A program made the position numbers and the translations under genes. The notes below the pieces were generated by a model. That model made no database searches. It worked only from the letters and a program-made list of their open reading frames with translations, and was not told the DNA's origin. 64,000 bases of DNA from assembly GCF_001551835.1 (NCBI RefSeq), contig NZ_LODL01000021.1, positions 359,487-423,486 of the forward strand, read 5' to 3'. The DNA comes from Dechloromonas denitrificans. Lineage in GTDB: Bacteria > Pseudomonadota > Gammaproteobacteria > Burkholderiales > Rhodocyclaceae. This document shows positions 10,918-19,464 of this stretch, piece by piece; the stretch's first letter is position 1, and each line of letters begins with the position of its first letter.

Positions 10918-11840
10918 GCGGCAGCCCTCAAGGCAGCGCCAATCGCCAGCAGCCCCTGCACCTGCCGTTCAAGCTGGCGCAACTCCGGCAAGCTGTCGAA
11001 ATCGGCGACCTGCACCAGATCCATGGCCTGCACCGGGACGTAGAGATTATCGGCCAGCCCGGCGACCAGGCCGGCACTGTCATGCTCGGTGGCGACCATC
11101 AGGCGCGACACCGAAATGAAGCTGTATTGGCGGTCGAAGGTATCGAGGGTGCGCTGCAGTTCAAGAGCCAGACGTTCCAGCATCTGCTGCCGCCGCTCCG
11201 GATCTTCCGAGGCCAGCGCTTCCGGTGACATTTCGATGCGCCGCGACAGGCACAACTCGCCCTGATAGGTAATGATCAGCAGACTGACGCCCTTATTCAA
11301 CGCCAAGAAAGCCAGGCCACGATTGCTTTCCTCAAACAATGCCGCGACATTGCGCAACGCCATTTCAGGAATGTCGATCGCCTCCAGCGCTACCTTGGCT
11401 TCGCGGAACAACGCCATCCGCTCACCAATCACAGCGGACGGCGCGGCCACCGCAAACACGTTGGCCTGGCGGTTGCCTTCAGTCGGAATATCGGCCACAG
11501 CCAGCGCCGCGCTCTCGGCAGGAAAATCGAGTTGATCCTTGAGTCGCCAGCGGGTGGCCTGAACACGCTCCTCGGCCGGCACATTCGGCGCTTCCACCTG
11601 GACGATGCGATAGTCGCTCTCGGCCAGGAGGGTGGCGCAGCGATAGCGCTTCAGATTGCGGCTCTGGGCCAGACGGGACAGGGCATCACTCTCATCCTTC
11701 TCGATGCGAAACGAGTCGCAGAGCCGGACCTCAGGACGCTTGCCGACAGCGCGTATGACATGCGCAAGGTCGAGACGATCACCCTGCCGGACTACCGCCA
11801 ACCACCCTTCGTCATATTTTGCCGCAAACTTCGGCCACAT
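10914..11840 (-). CDS. mshI: MSHA biogenesis protein MshI (PilM-like cytoplasmic platform protein)
   Basis: Cytoplasmic protein of 308 residues resembling PilM and the cytoplasmic half of GspL, an actin-like fold without a membrane segment. Pieces such as WRLKDQLDFPAESAALAVADIP and the region near residues 170-260 (LALNKGVSLLIITYQGELCLSRRIE) fit MshI. It is the first gene of the minus-strand mshI-N block and overlaps the PilN-like gene by four bases. It reads away from mshQ across a roughly 200-base A/T-enriched divergent region, which must hold its promoter. Confidence 0.82.
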   Translation of the reverse strand: MWPKFAAKYDEGWLAVVRQGDRLDLAHVIRAVGKRPEVRLCDSFRIEKDESDALSRLAQSRNLKRYRCATLLAESDYRIVQVEAPNVPAEERVQATRWRLKDQLDFPAESAALAVADIPTEGNRQANVFAVAAPSAVIGERMALFREAKVALEAIDIPEMALRNVAALFEESNRGLAFLALNKGVSLLIITYQGELCLSRRIEMSPEALASEDPERRQQMLERLALELQRTLDTFDRQYSFISVSRLMVATEHDSAGLVAGLADNLYVPVQAMDLVQVADFDSLPELRQLERQVQGLLAIGAALRAAA

Positions 11841-12039
11841 CGTCCCTATACCTCATGTTTTTTCGCAAGGATAGCCAGTAACACTTTATTTTTCAATGAA
11901 ATTCCACAAAAATAAGTTTACTGAAGATAAAGTAGAAAAAGCTGCTGCCGCAGATTTCCCTCATCCATTCGCACCACCCCATTCCGACGCATGCCAGGCA
12001 TTACTTGGGGCAACCACCCAATCGAATTATCCTTGCCAT
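11841..12039. promoter_or_regulatory. Divergent intergenic region between mshI and mshQ
   Basis: This A/T-enriched stretch separates the minus-strand mshI block from the plus-strand mshQ block, so it should carry promoters for both. The richest part is about 11855-11950. I could not assign a convincing paired -35/-10 in either direction by eye. The mshQ frame stays open back to 11896, but that extension lacks a leader or ribosome site. Confidence 0.5.
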
Positions 12040-15000
12040 ATGAAACAACAGTTACTCACCTGTTTGCGCCGCCAGCCTCCCTGCGGAGTGTCAGTCCGCG
12101 TCTGTTTGCTGCTCCGCGGACTTGCTTTGAGCATTCTGCAGTTGCTGTTCGCCCCTGTCGTATGGGCTGCCAGCTACACGCTCCCCAGTAGCCCATTACC
12201 GAGCGGCTGCACCGCCAACGGCACGCAGATCAACTGCACCAACGTCTCGCTGGGTAATAACGATGTCGTCACAATCAGTGGCAACGTCACGTGGAACGTC
12301 GTTAACCTGACGGCCGGCAACGGTGTTCGCATCAACAGTGGCGGCATTGCCGGCGCGCTGACCTTGAACGTCACATCAAACCTCAACGCTGGCAACAACT
12401 TCGTGCTGACGGCCAACCTGCAAAGCCCCAACATCAGCATCGGCAATGACGCGACCATCCGCGGCAACATCGTCTCCTCAAGCAACCTCACCTTCGGCAA
12501 TAACCTCGACCTGCAAGGCAACCTGCAAGGTGCCAACATCAATGTTGGAAACAATGGCCAGATAATCGGCAACATCACCGCGTCGGGGGCGCTTAATCTG
12601 AACAACAATACAGTCGTCCAGGGCACATGCTCCCCCAGTCGGCCCAATTGCTGGAGCAATACAACACCCATTCTCGGCTGCTCAAGCCCGCTCAAGAATG
12701 CCGTACCGAAGATGGAAGTCGCCGCCGTGACGGTCATCGACACCTACACCAAACCCACACCGACCAGCGTTAATTTCACCCAGACCTTCACCTCGCCCCC
12801 GCTGGTGTTCACCTTGCCGACGACCGACGGCAGCAATTCCGCCGCCCATCGCATCCGCAACGTCACTGCCACCGGCTTCCAGATCATGACCGTGGAACCG
12901 GACGGCGAGGATGGCGAGCACGTCTCAATGAGTCTCAACTTTCTCGCCATCGAACCCGGCCGCTACCTTTTACCCGACGGCAACAAGCTCGAAGCCTGCT
13001 ACATCGAAACGACACGTGCCCAACAGGCGAATGGCACCCACAACTGGGAAACCCTCAGCTTCCTGTCCGGCTTCACCGGCACGCCAGCCGTCCTCGGTCA
13101 GATCCAGACAATGCGCAACGAAACCGGCAATTTGCCGAGCGAGCCTTCCCGCCCCTGGCTGACAACCGCCATCACCGGCGTCACCAGCGGCACCATGAAG
13201 GTCGCGCTGGAACGCTCCGAAACCACCGCCGGCACGATCAGCCAGAGCGAAGCCGTCGCCTACCTCGCGGCGATGCCGACCAACGGCCGCAGCAGTCTGC
13301 AAGGCAGCACCAAGACGGTCGATTACGAAATTATCCGCACGAACGAAGTCGTCCAAGGTTGGGATAGTTGCAACATCATCAACTACAGCTCGCCATGGCA
13401 AAAGGCGGACGGCACACGTTTCCGCCCGATTCCGTTGGCCAGCATGAATACCCGCGACGGCGACAGCGGCACCGGCGGCGAAGACGACGGCGGCTGGTTC
13501 CGCCGCTGCACCACCGACGACAACAACGTCAATAACGCTTCGCAACGCCTGCGCCTGGTCGTCGACGAAATCCGTACCGGAAGCACCAACCGGGACAAAA
13601 ACCGCACGCACACCAAGGCCGAACGTGCCGGTATCGTCATTTTCTCCGAAAATTTCGTCACCACCCCCGTCAACCTGCACCATTACGAACTCGAGCACAC
13701 AGCCAGCGGCCTCACCTGCGAACCAGCGACGATCACCCTCAAGGCCTGCCAGGATGCCGCCTGCAACACGCTCTATACCGGCAACGTCACAGTCGATCTG
13801 ACGCCAGCCGGCAGCAACAGCACCTGGAGCGGCACCAACGTCCAAGCCAATCAGGTCGAATTTTCCGGCGGACGCGTCACGCTCCAGTTGGCCCAAACCA
13901 TTGCCGCAACGGTAACGCTGGGCGCCAGCGGTACGCCGACAGCACCGAATGCAACCGTCTGCCTCAAGGATGGCGCGACGGGCAACTGTCAAATGACGTT
14001 TGCCGCCGGCGGCTCCAGTTTTACCCTGACCCCGCCAACCGACAACCTGAGCTGCAAGGCGGCCGACTGGACAATCACTGCCGCTTCCTGCGGCAGCAAC
14101 AAACTCAGCGGCCAGAAAAACATCCGCCTTTGGTATGAATATGTTATCCCGGCTACTCCCTCCACACCGGCAGCTCCGACCCAGAATGGCACTGCCCTGC
14201 CGGCGACCGATCCCGGAGCAGGCAACGGCAGGCAACTTACTTTCACCAACGGCAGCGCCACCCTGCCTAGCCTGCGCTATGCCGATGCAGGCCGACTGCG
14301 CATCCAGGCCAGATACCAAGGCAGCGCCGCCACCGGTGATGCCGGCATCTCGTTGTCCGGCAATACCACCACCGTCTTCCGCCCACTGGCGCTGTGGGTC
14401 GACGACCCGGGCGCTTCGTGCACAGCCGGCAATGCGAGTTGCGCGGCTTATCGCAAGAGCGGCGACCCTTTTAACCTCACCGCCAAGGCTGTGTGCTGGG
14501 AAGCCGCGGATGATACCGATAACAACGGCATCGCCGATCCCGCCGCCAATCTCGGCAACAACCCGCTGACCCCCAATTTCTCGATCACCGACGCCTTGCT
14601 GACACCGGAACTGGCCGCACCGAGTGGTGGCGCCAACGCCGTGCTAACCGATGCGACCGGCACCCCAGGCAACGACAAGTTCTCGACCACCAACGGCAAT
14701 GCGACGATCACCGACCTGCGCCTGAGCGAAGTCGGCGTTTTCCGCTTTACTGCCCAAGGCAGTTACCTTGGGAGCAACATCCCGGCGGCGCCGGGTACCG
14801 GCAAGCCGGTCGGACGCTTCTACCCGCATCATTTCGATACGGAAGTGACGCCGGCGCATGGAACCTTCACCTATTCCGGCCAACCTTTCCCGGTCAAAGT
14901 CTCCGCCAGGAACCTGTCCGGCAGCATCACCGCCAATTACACCGGCGCCTTCGCCCGCGTGACAACTCTGAGCGATGCCAACGGCAGCGCCGGCAGTTTT

Positions 15001-15609
15001 TCGCCCGCCACACTCGCCGCAATCGATTTCACTTCCGGGATCGCCGACGCCACTACACCGGCGCGCATTGCCTTCACCTTCTCCAATAAGCTGACCGCAC
15101 CGGCCACGATCATCGTCCGAGCCGGAGACGGAGAAACGAGTTCCGCCGGTGGCAGTGAAGGCAGTACATTGTTGCGCTCAGGGCGACTCGTCCTGTTGAA
15201 CGCCCACGGCTCGGAGCAGCTCCAGCTATCGATGCCGGTCCAACTTCAGTACTGGAACGGAAGCGCCTGGGTGACCAACACACTCGATTCCTACACCTCG
15301 CTAAGCGGAATCATGGTCACCAACACCACCCCGTGCAGTCCCCCGGTGCCGAGTTCGATCAGCAATGGCAAGGGCAGCCTGACCTTCGCCCCCCCCGGCA
15401 ATGCGTGCGGTGTGGATGTATGCGCTCACCTCGGCAACGACGCCAATCACCCGCTGACGACCTGCCAGCCGGCAGTCGCCGGGCGCGCCGTGTGGCTGCA
15501 GGGCAGTTGGGACGGCGACGGCAATTACAACGACAATCCCGCCGCGCGCGCCACCTTCGGCATCTACTCGGGACGCAAGCCCGTTATCTATCGCCGGGAA
15601 CGCTACTGA
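12040..15609 (+). CDS. mshQ: MshQ-like large secreted protein with DUF6701 C-terminal region
   Basis: Very large exported protein of 1189 residues heading the minor-pilin block. The ATG at 12040 is preferred because a signal peptide begins there, with cleavage near residue 43 after VVWA; the frame extends to 11896 without one. Residues about 65-205 are Asn/Gly-rich with recurring NN, GNN and NVT units, suggesting a beta-solenoid. The middle, with many WETL/FLSGFTG-type segments, is unassigned. The C-terminal half matches the DUF6701 region typical of MshQ (LWVDDPGASC, GRFYPHHFDT, WDGDGNYNDNPAARATFGIY). It is Cys-rich, likely disulphide-bonded. A tip or adhesin role is inference. Its stop overlaps the next pilin start. 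Confidence 0.82.
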   Translation: MKQQLLTCLRRQPPCGVSVRVCLLLRGLALSILQLLFAPVVWAASYTLPSSPLPSGCTANGTQINCTNVSLGNNDVVTISGNVTWNVVNLTAGNGVRINSGGIAGALTLNVTSNLNAGNNFVLTANLQSPNISIGNDATIRGNIVSSSNLTFGNNLDLQGNLQGANINVGNNGQIIGNITASGALNLNNNTVVQGTCSPSRPNCWSNTTPILGCSSPLKNAVPKMEVAAVTVIDTYTKPTPTSVNFTQTFTSPPLVFTLPTTDGSNSAAHRIRNVTATGFQIMTVEPDGEDGEHVSMSLNFLAIEPGRYLLPDGNKLEACYIETTRAQQANGTHNWETLSFLSGFTGTPAVLGQIQTMRNETGNLPSEPSRPWLTTAITGVTSGTMKVALERSETTAGTISQSEAVAYLAAMPTNGRSSLQGSTKTVDYEIIRTNEVVQGWDSCNIINYSSPWQKADGTRFRPIPLASMNTRDGDSGTGGEDDGGWFRRCTTDDNNVNNASQRLRLVVDEIRTGSTNRDKNRTHTKAERAGIVIFSENFVTTPVNLHHYELEHTASGLTCEPATITLKACQDAACNTLYTGNVTVDLTPAGSNSTWSGTNVQANQVEFSGGRVTLQLAQTIAATVTLGASGTPTAPNATVCLKDGATGNCQMTFAAGGSSFTLTPPTDNLSCKAADWTITAASCGSNKLSGQKNIRLWYEYVIPATPSTPAAPTQNGTALPATDPGAGNGRQLTFTNGSATLPSLRYADAGRLRIQARYQGSAATGDAGISLSGNTTTVFRPLALWVDDPGASCTAGNASCAAYRKSGDPFNLTAKAVCWEAADDTDNNGIADPAANLGNNPLTPNFSITDALLTPELAAPSGGANAVLTDATGTPGNDKFSTTNGNATITDLRLSEVGVFRFTAQGSYLGSNIPAAPGTGKPVGRFYPHHFDTEVTPAHGTFTYSGQPFPVKVSARNLSGSITANYTGAFARVTTLSDANGSAGSFSPATLAAIDFTSGIADATTPARIAFTFSNKLTAPATIIVRAGDGETSSAGGSEGSTLLRSGRLVLLNAHGSEQLQLSMPVQLQYWNGSAWVTNTLDSYTSLSGIMVTNTTPCSPPVPSSISNGKGSLTFAPPGNACGVDVCAHLGNDANHPLTTCQPAVAGRAVWLQGSWDGDGNYNDNPAARATFGIYSGRKPVIYRRERY

Positions 15610-16061
15610 TGACGGCATGCCGGGTTTTGGGCTTCACCTTGATCGAAATGATCGTCACGCTGGTGCTGATCGGCATCCTCGCCGTCGCAATCCTTCCCCG
15701 CTTTTTCGACCGCCGCGATTTCGACGAGCGCGCCTTCGTCGACCAGATCACCGGTGCCCTCCGTTACGCGCAAAAGGCCGCCATCGCGCAACGCCGCACG
15801 GTATGCGCCGCTTTCAGCGCCAATTCGCTGACCCTGCGCATCCGCTCGGCTGCCGGTAACGGTCCTTGCGATACCGATCTCTCCGGCCCGACTGGTGTCA
15901 CCCCCTATACAGTAACGGCCAGCGGCGCGGTCGGTTTTGCGCCGACACCGGCCGCCTTCAGTTTTGATGCCGAAGGTCGGCCGAGCGCCGGCGCCGCCCT
16001 GCCCATCGGCACCGGGTTTGTGGTGACGGTAGAAGCGGAGACTGGCTATGTCACCTACTGA
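15609..16061 (+). CDS. mshC: Type IV prepilin, MshC/GspH-like minor pilin
   Basis: Minor pilin of 150 residues. A short leader ends in Gly before FTLIEMIVTLVLIGILAVAILP, the class III prepilin signal cleaved and N-methylated by the prepilin peptidase; the conserved Glu5 is present. The body has a GspH-like pattern (ITGALRYAQKAAIAQRR) and two Cys likely to form a disulphide. ATG at 15609 overlaps the mshQ stop by one base, and its end overlaps the next pilin. Together with the following genes it should form the pilus-initiating tip complex. The letter mshC is by order and GspH resemblance. Confidence 0.83.
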   Translation: MTACRVLGFTLIEMIVTLVLIGILAVAILPRFFDRRDFDERAFVDQITGALRYAQKAAIAQRRTVCAAFSANSLTLRIRSAAGNGPCDTDLSGPTGVTPYTVTASGAVGFAPTPAAFSFDAEGRPSAGAALPIGTGFVVTVEAETGYVTY

Positions 16062-16503
16062 GCGCCAGCACGGCCTGACGCTGGTCGAACTCATCGTCTT
16101 CATCGTCATCGTCGGCGTAGCGCTGACCGGCGTGCTGGCCGTCTTCAACGAGACCACGCGCCGCTCGGCTGACCCGCTGATCCGCAAGCAGGCGATGGCG
16201 ACCGCCGAATCACTGATGGAGGAACTTCAGGCTGTTCATTATCTTTGTCCGGGCGGCGCCACCTGCGCCAGTGCCACCACGGCCAACCGGACGGCATTGC
16301 ATGCCCTCGACGACTACCACGGCTTCACGATGAACGGTATCGTGGCAATCGACGGCACGGCCATCGCACCGCTGGCCGGCTATACCGCCACCGTGGCGGT
16401 CATCAATGAAGTCCTGAACGGACGCAATGGCAAGAGAATCAGCATTACCGTCAGTCGCGGCAACGAAAGTCTCACCCTCGACGGCTGGCGGGGAGCCTAC
16501 TGA
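16048..16503 (+). CDS. mshD: Type IV prepilin, MshD/PilV-like minor pilin
   Basis: Minor pilin of 151 residues. The leader MSPTERQHG precedes LTLVELIVFIVIVGVALTGVL, with the conserved Glu five residues after the cleavage site. The following SADPLIRKQAMATAESLMEELQ is the typical MshD/PilV/GspI helix. A CPGGATC pair may form a small disulphide loop. The start overlaps mshC by 14 bases, and the stop overlaps mshO by one base, so the set is translationally linked. Confidence 0.85.
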   Translation: MSPTERQHGLTLVELIVFIVIVGVALTGVLAVFNETTRRSADPLIRKQAMATAESLMEELQAVHYLCPGGATCASATTANRTALHALDDYHGFTMNGIVAIDGTAIAPLAGYTATVAVINEVLNGRNGKRISITVSRGNESLTLDGWRGAY

Positions 16504-17351
16504 TGCGCTCCCGCGGCTTCACACTGATCGAAATGATCATCGTCATCACCATCACCGGCATCATCGCAAGCATCGTCGCCGTCTTCATGCGCGCGCCGGT
16601 TCAAGGCTATGCCGATGCGGCACGACGCGCCCACCTCACCGATACCGCCGACACCACGCTGCGCCGTATCGCCCGCGACGTACAGTCCGCCCTGCCCAAC
16701 AGCCTGCGCCCGAACGCCGCCTGCATTGCCAATACGACCACCTTGTGCGGCATCGAACTGCTGCCGACGCTAACCGGCGGTCGTTACCGTCAGGACGACG
16801 CCTGTTTTTCCACCGGCTGCACCACGCTAACCTCCCTGGGCAGCGTCATCGCCGCCAACGACGAGCTCAGCGGCCGCCGGATCGCCATCTACAACCTGCA
16901 CAACAACGACGGCGCCAACTGCGCATCTCTCAACCCGTCGGCCTGGTGCGGCCAGAATGTCGCGACGATTATCGCCAGCACCGACAGCAGCAACAACGAC
17001 CAATTCAATTTCGCCTCCACTACCTTCGCCCCCGGCACCGGCTCGCCCTCGCGCAGCTTCTTTATTGTCGGCGGGCCGGTCGCCTACGTCTGCAGCAACG
17101 TTGGCACCATTGGCGACAACGGCACCGGCGAACTGCGCCGTTACGAAAACTACGTGGCCGCCAGCGCCCCTACCCTGCCCCCAGCCGGCACGAGCGGCCA
17201 ACTGATCGCCCGCAATATCTCCGGCTGCAACATCAACTACGCTCCAGCCATCAGCGGTACCGACGGACTGTTGCAGATCTACCTGGAAATTACCGAAGCC
17301 GGCGAAACTGCCGGCCTCTACCACGAGGTCCATGTCGACAATGCGCCCTGA
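16503..17351 (+). CDS. mshO: Type IV prepilin, MshO/GspJ-like minor pilin
   Basis: Minor pilin of 282 residues, the longest of the group. MRSRG precedes FTLIEMIIVITITGIIASIV with Glu5 intact. The sequence continues with FMRAPVQGYADAARRAHLTDTADTTLRRIARDVQSALPNS, the MshO/GspJ-type helix and signature. Several Cys pairs suggest stabilising disulphides in the globular domain. The start overlaps mshD by one base. In pseudopilin systems the GspH/I/J/K set caps the filament; mshC/D/O/P are the counterparts here. Confidence 0.87.
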   Translation: MRSRGFTLIEMIIVITITGIIASIVAVFMRAPVQGYADAARRAHLTDTADTTLRRIARDVQSALPNSLRPNAACIANTTTLCGIELLPTLTGGRYRQDDACFSTGCTTLTSLGSVIAANDELSGRRIAIYNLHNNDGANCASLNPSAWCGQNVATIIASTDSSNNDQFNFASTTFAPGTGSPSRSFFIVGGPVAYVCSNVGTIGDNGTGELRRYENYVAASAPTLPPAGTSGQLIARNISGCNINYAPAISGTDGLLQIYLEITEAGETAGLYHEVHVDNAP

Positions 17352-17781
17352 ATGCCAGCGCGGCTTCGCCATCGTTTCCGCATTGTTCATCGTCGTCGCA
17401 CTGGCTTCGCTCGGAGCGGCCATGATGTACTTCTCGACCACCCAGCACATCACCGGCCTGCAAGACCTGCAAGGCTCCCGCGCACTGGCGGCCGCCCGTA
17501 CCGGCAGCGATTGGGTGGTTGCCAATATCATGGGCAGCGAAAGCGACAATGCCCCGCAATACGCCTGCCCTGCGGTTTCGCCTTTCACTTTCGCCGGCTT
17601 TACATTGACCGTCGGCTGCACCCACAGCACCCACGACGAAGAAGGCCACCGCATCCGCGTCTATGTCATCGCCGCTACGGCCAGCGCGGGCGGTGCTGTG
17701 GGAAGCCTGAGCTACGTCGAACGCCGGGTCGACACCGTCGTCGCCACCTGCAGGCTTAGCGACAACGGGCTGCTGTGCTGA
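17332..17781 (+). CDS. mshP: MSHA minor pilin-like protein MshP (PilX/GspK-like)
   Basis: Protein of 149 residues with an N-terminal hydrophobic helix preceded by Gly (QRG then FAIVSALFIVVALASLGAAMM). The pilin Glu5 is absent, as in MshP/PilX/GspK proteins that sit at the very tip. The Q..DLQGSRALAAARTGSDW pattern is characteristic. The start is uncertain between the ATG at 17332 and the one at 17341, because the only GAGG ribosome-like site lies 3 or 12 bases away respectively. Both overlap the end of mshO. It is the last gene of the block and runs into a strong hairpin. Confidence 0.8.
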   Translation: MSTMRPECQRGFAIVSALFIVVALASLGAAMMYFSTTQHITGLQDLQGSRALAAARTGSDWVVANIMGSESDNAPQYACPAVSPFTFAGFTLTVGCTHSTHDEEGHRIRVYVIAATASAGGAVGSLSYVERRVDTVVATCRLSDNGLLC

Positions 17782-17910
17782 TTCGGTACAAATTGTGAGT
17801 GACGGTTTGGAACCCGGACCTCACGCGGTTGCGCTTCACTTCGTTCGCCATGATCAACTCATGGTGTGACTTTTACCCGCAGGAGCGCGCCCATGCTTGG
17901 CGCACAAAGG

Positions 17911-17938
17911 CAAACACCCGCCTTGCGGCGGGTGTTTG
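17911..17938. terminator. Strong bidirectional hairpin between mshP and mshA
   Basis: A perfect 12-base stem (17911-17922 with 17927-17938) closes a four-base loop TTGC, ending in CAAAC/GTTTG on either side. It lies between two convergent genes and could stop transcription from both mshQCDOP and mshEGFBA. The T-runs are short (three bases). Confidence 0.7.
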
Positions 17939-17956
17939 CGGGAAGTAGCAAGCTTA

Positions 17957-18370
17957 CTACTGAACACAAATGACGGTTGCGGTGGCTGCCGTAGCACCGG
18001 CTTTGGTCGGCGTTACGGTACAGGTTGCGGCCGAACCGTCATTGGCGGCATTGGAGCAATCCATGGTGCCAGTCTGAGCAAAGGTGTAACCCGAGGTTGG
18101 CAACGGCGACTGCATGATGGTATTCAGCGCGGCTTCAGCGCAAGGCGTCGCCGATGCATAAGCCACCCCCTTGGCGGAATTTGCCTTGCGTGCTGCATAA
18201 TTGATCGAAGCAGCCGAAGTAATTCCACCGGCAATCCCCGCCGCAGAAGCGTTGGTCGCCTCGGTGCTCAAATCAACGAACTTCGGCAAGGCCGTTGCGG
18301 CGAGAATACCGAGAATCACGATCACAACGATCAGTTCGATCAGGGTGAAACCTTTTTGCATCGCTTTCAT
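17957..18370 (-). CDS. mshA: Major type IV pilin MshA
   Basis: Likely main structural subunit of the MSHA-type pilus, 137 residues before processing. The ATG at 18368-18370 follows a good ribosome site (GGAG) and gives the leader MKAMQKG, then FTLIELIVVIVILGILAATALP with Glu5. FVDLSTEATNASAAGIAGGI follows, the MshA-type alpha-1 continuation. Four Cys in the C-terminal half suggest disulphides. It is the last gene of mshE-G-F-B-A, 23 bases after mshB. The small size, short leader and good ribosome site favour it as the major subunit. mshB is the alternative. Confidence 0.87.
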   Translation of the reverse strand: MKAMQKGFTLIELIVVIVILGILAATALPKFVDLSTEATNASAAGIAGGITSAASINYAARKANSAKGVAYASATPCAEAALNTIMQSPLPTSGYTFAQTGTMDCSNAANDGSAATCTVTPTKAGATAATATVICVQ

Positions 18371-18393
18371 TTGTTGCTCCTCAATATAAAAAG

Positions 18394-19008
18394 TCAGCAC
18401 CCGGCAATAGTCAGCCCGCTAATCGTGGCGGCGGTATTGGCTGCGGCCGGCTGGGTGTAGGTAAAGAAACAGGTGCTTGGATCGGTCGCGCCGACGACAC
18501 CGAAAGTCGCCACGCCGGCGGCGGCGGTATAGGTGTAGCCCTCGGCCTCCAGTTGGGCCTGGGTCGGGTTGTAGATACCCGTCAGGCCGGCCATCGCCAG
18601 AATGCCCGGATTGCCACCGAAGGCGGTCACTTGCGGGTAACCGAAAACCATGAAGATCAGGCCACTTTCAGTACACACAGTACCCGTTGCCCCATTGCTG
18701 TTATTGGCAGCAACACCGCTAGTGACACAACTGTTGGTATCGGCCACACCGCCGCGCGACAGGGTCGTGGCGTGAACCAGCGCTGAACCGGCCGAGACAC
18801 TACCCCGCGCCGCCTGCAGCTTGGCGATGCGGGCATCGCGCTGCAGGTTGATGAAACGGGGCAAGGCAACGGCGGCCAGAATGCCCAGGATGACGACGAC
18901 GACGATCAGTTCGATCAGCGTGAAACCTGACTGTCTTTGCGCCCCGGGAGCTTGGTCTCGTTTTTTCATATTTTCGTTATCGGCTGGCAAGCCTGCTACT
19001 TTAGTCAT
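18394..19008 (-). CDS. mshB: Type IV prepilin MshB
   Basis: Pilin of 204 residues from the ATG at 19006-19008, chosen because GAAGGGG precedes it. This gives an unusually long leader of about 28 residues ending in QRQSG before FTLIELIVVVVILGILAAVALPRF. A shorter start at 18969 is possible but has a poor ribosome site. The body has FINLQRDARIAKLQAARGSVS, the MshA/MshB-type alpha helix, and Cys pairs in the C-terminal part. It lies directly upstream of mshA, as in Vibrio. Confidence 0.83.
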   Translation of the reverse strand: MTKVAGLPADNENMKKRDQAPGAQRQSGFTLIELIVVVVILGILAAVALPRFINLQRDARIAKLQAARGSVSAGSALVHATTLSRGGVADTNSCVTSGVAANNSNGATGTVCTESGLIFMVFGYPQVTAFGGNPGILAMAGLTGIYNPTQAQLEAEGYTYTAAAGVATFGVVGATDPSTCFFTYTQPAAANTAATISGLTIAGC

Positions 19009-19029
19009 ATACCCCTTCTTTCTCAAGGC

Positions 19030-19458
19030 CTATTGCGGCCTGTCATCCAGTCGTAGCAGGCCGACGCCGGCAATCACCCCCCGGGCGTTGCTCGGCCCCG
19101 CCTCCCGGCTCAGGCGAAAACGCGCCTGATGGCCATCCTCGAAGCGATAAATCAATTCCCCAGCCTGCCGATCGAAATACCACACACCGCTTTCGTCGGG
19201 GGCCTTGTCGACCGCCCCAAGATAGTTCCGCGGCTTGCTGACCACCCACTCAACCGGGTTGTCGGTCTTCGGCAATTCGCCGCCGAAGATTTCGCGATGT
19301 GCCAGCACCTCCAGCAATTCCGTACGGATCACGGCCGCCTCGACCTGCACGCCAGCCTCCTCCATGTCGCTCATGGCCCGCCCCAGCGCCTGCATCAGGA
19401 ACAGCGTCAGGATGCTGACCAGAATGACGACCACGGCGAATTGGTAATAGCGTCGCAT
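19030..19458 (-). CDS. mshF: MSHA biogenesis protein MshF
   Basis: Small bitopic membrane protein of 142 residues. An N-terminal transmembrane segment (about 5-25, YYQFAVVVILVSILTLFLMQAL) precedes a helical stretch and a small soluble C-terminal domain (WYFDRQAGELIYRFEDGHQARFRL). Its position between mshG and mshB and this topology match MshF, whose exact role in MSHA assembly is unclear. It lacks a prepilin cleavage site. The call depends mainly on synteny. Confidence 0.72.
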   Translation of the reverse strand: MRRYYQFAVVVILVSILTLFLMQALGRAMSDMEEAGVQVEAAVIRTELLEVLAHREIFGGELPKTDNPVEWVVSKPRNYLGAVDKAPDESGVWYFDRQAGELIYRFEDGHQARFRLSREAGPSNARGVIAGVGLLRLDDRPQ

Positions 19459-19464
19459 GCCGTC

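Noticed and set aside
12970..14319. 449-codon minus-strand frame
   Set aside because: Antisense to mshQ, with no ribosome site or domain.
17897..18460. 187-codon plus-strand frame across mshA
   Set aside because: Antisense to a convincing pilin and including the hairpin terminator.
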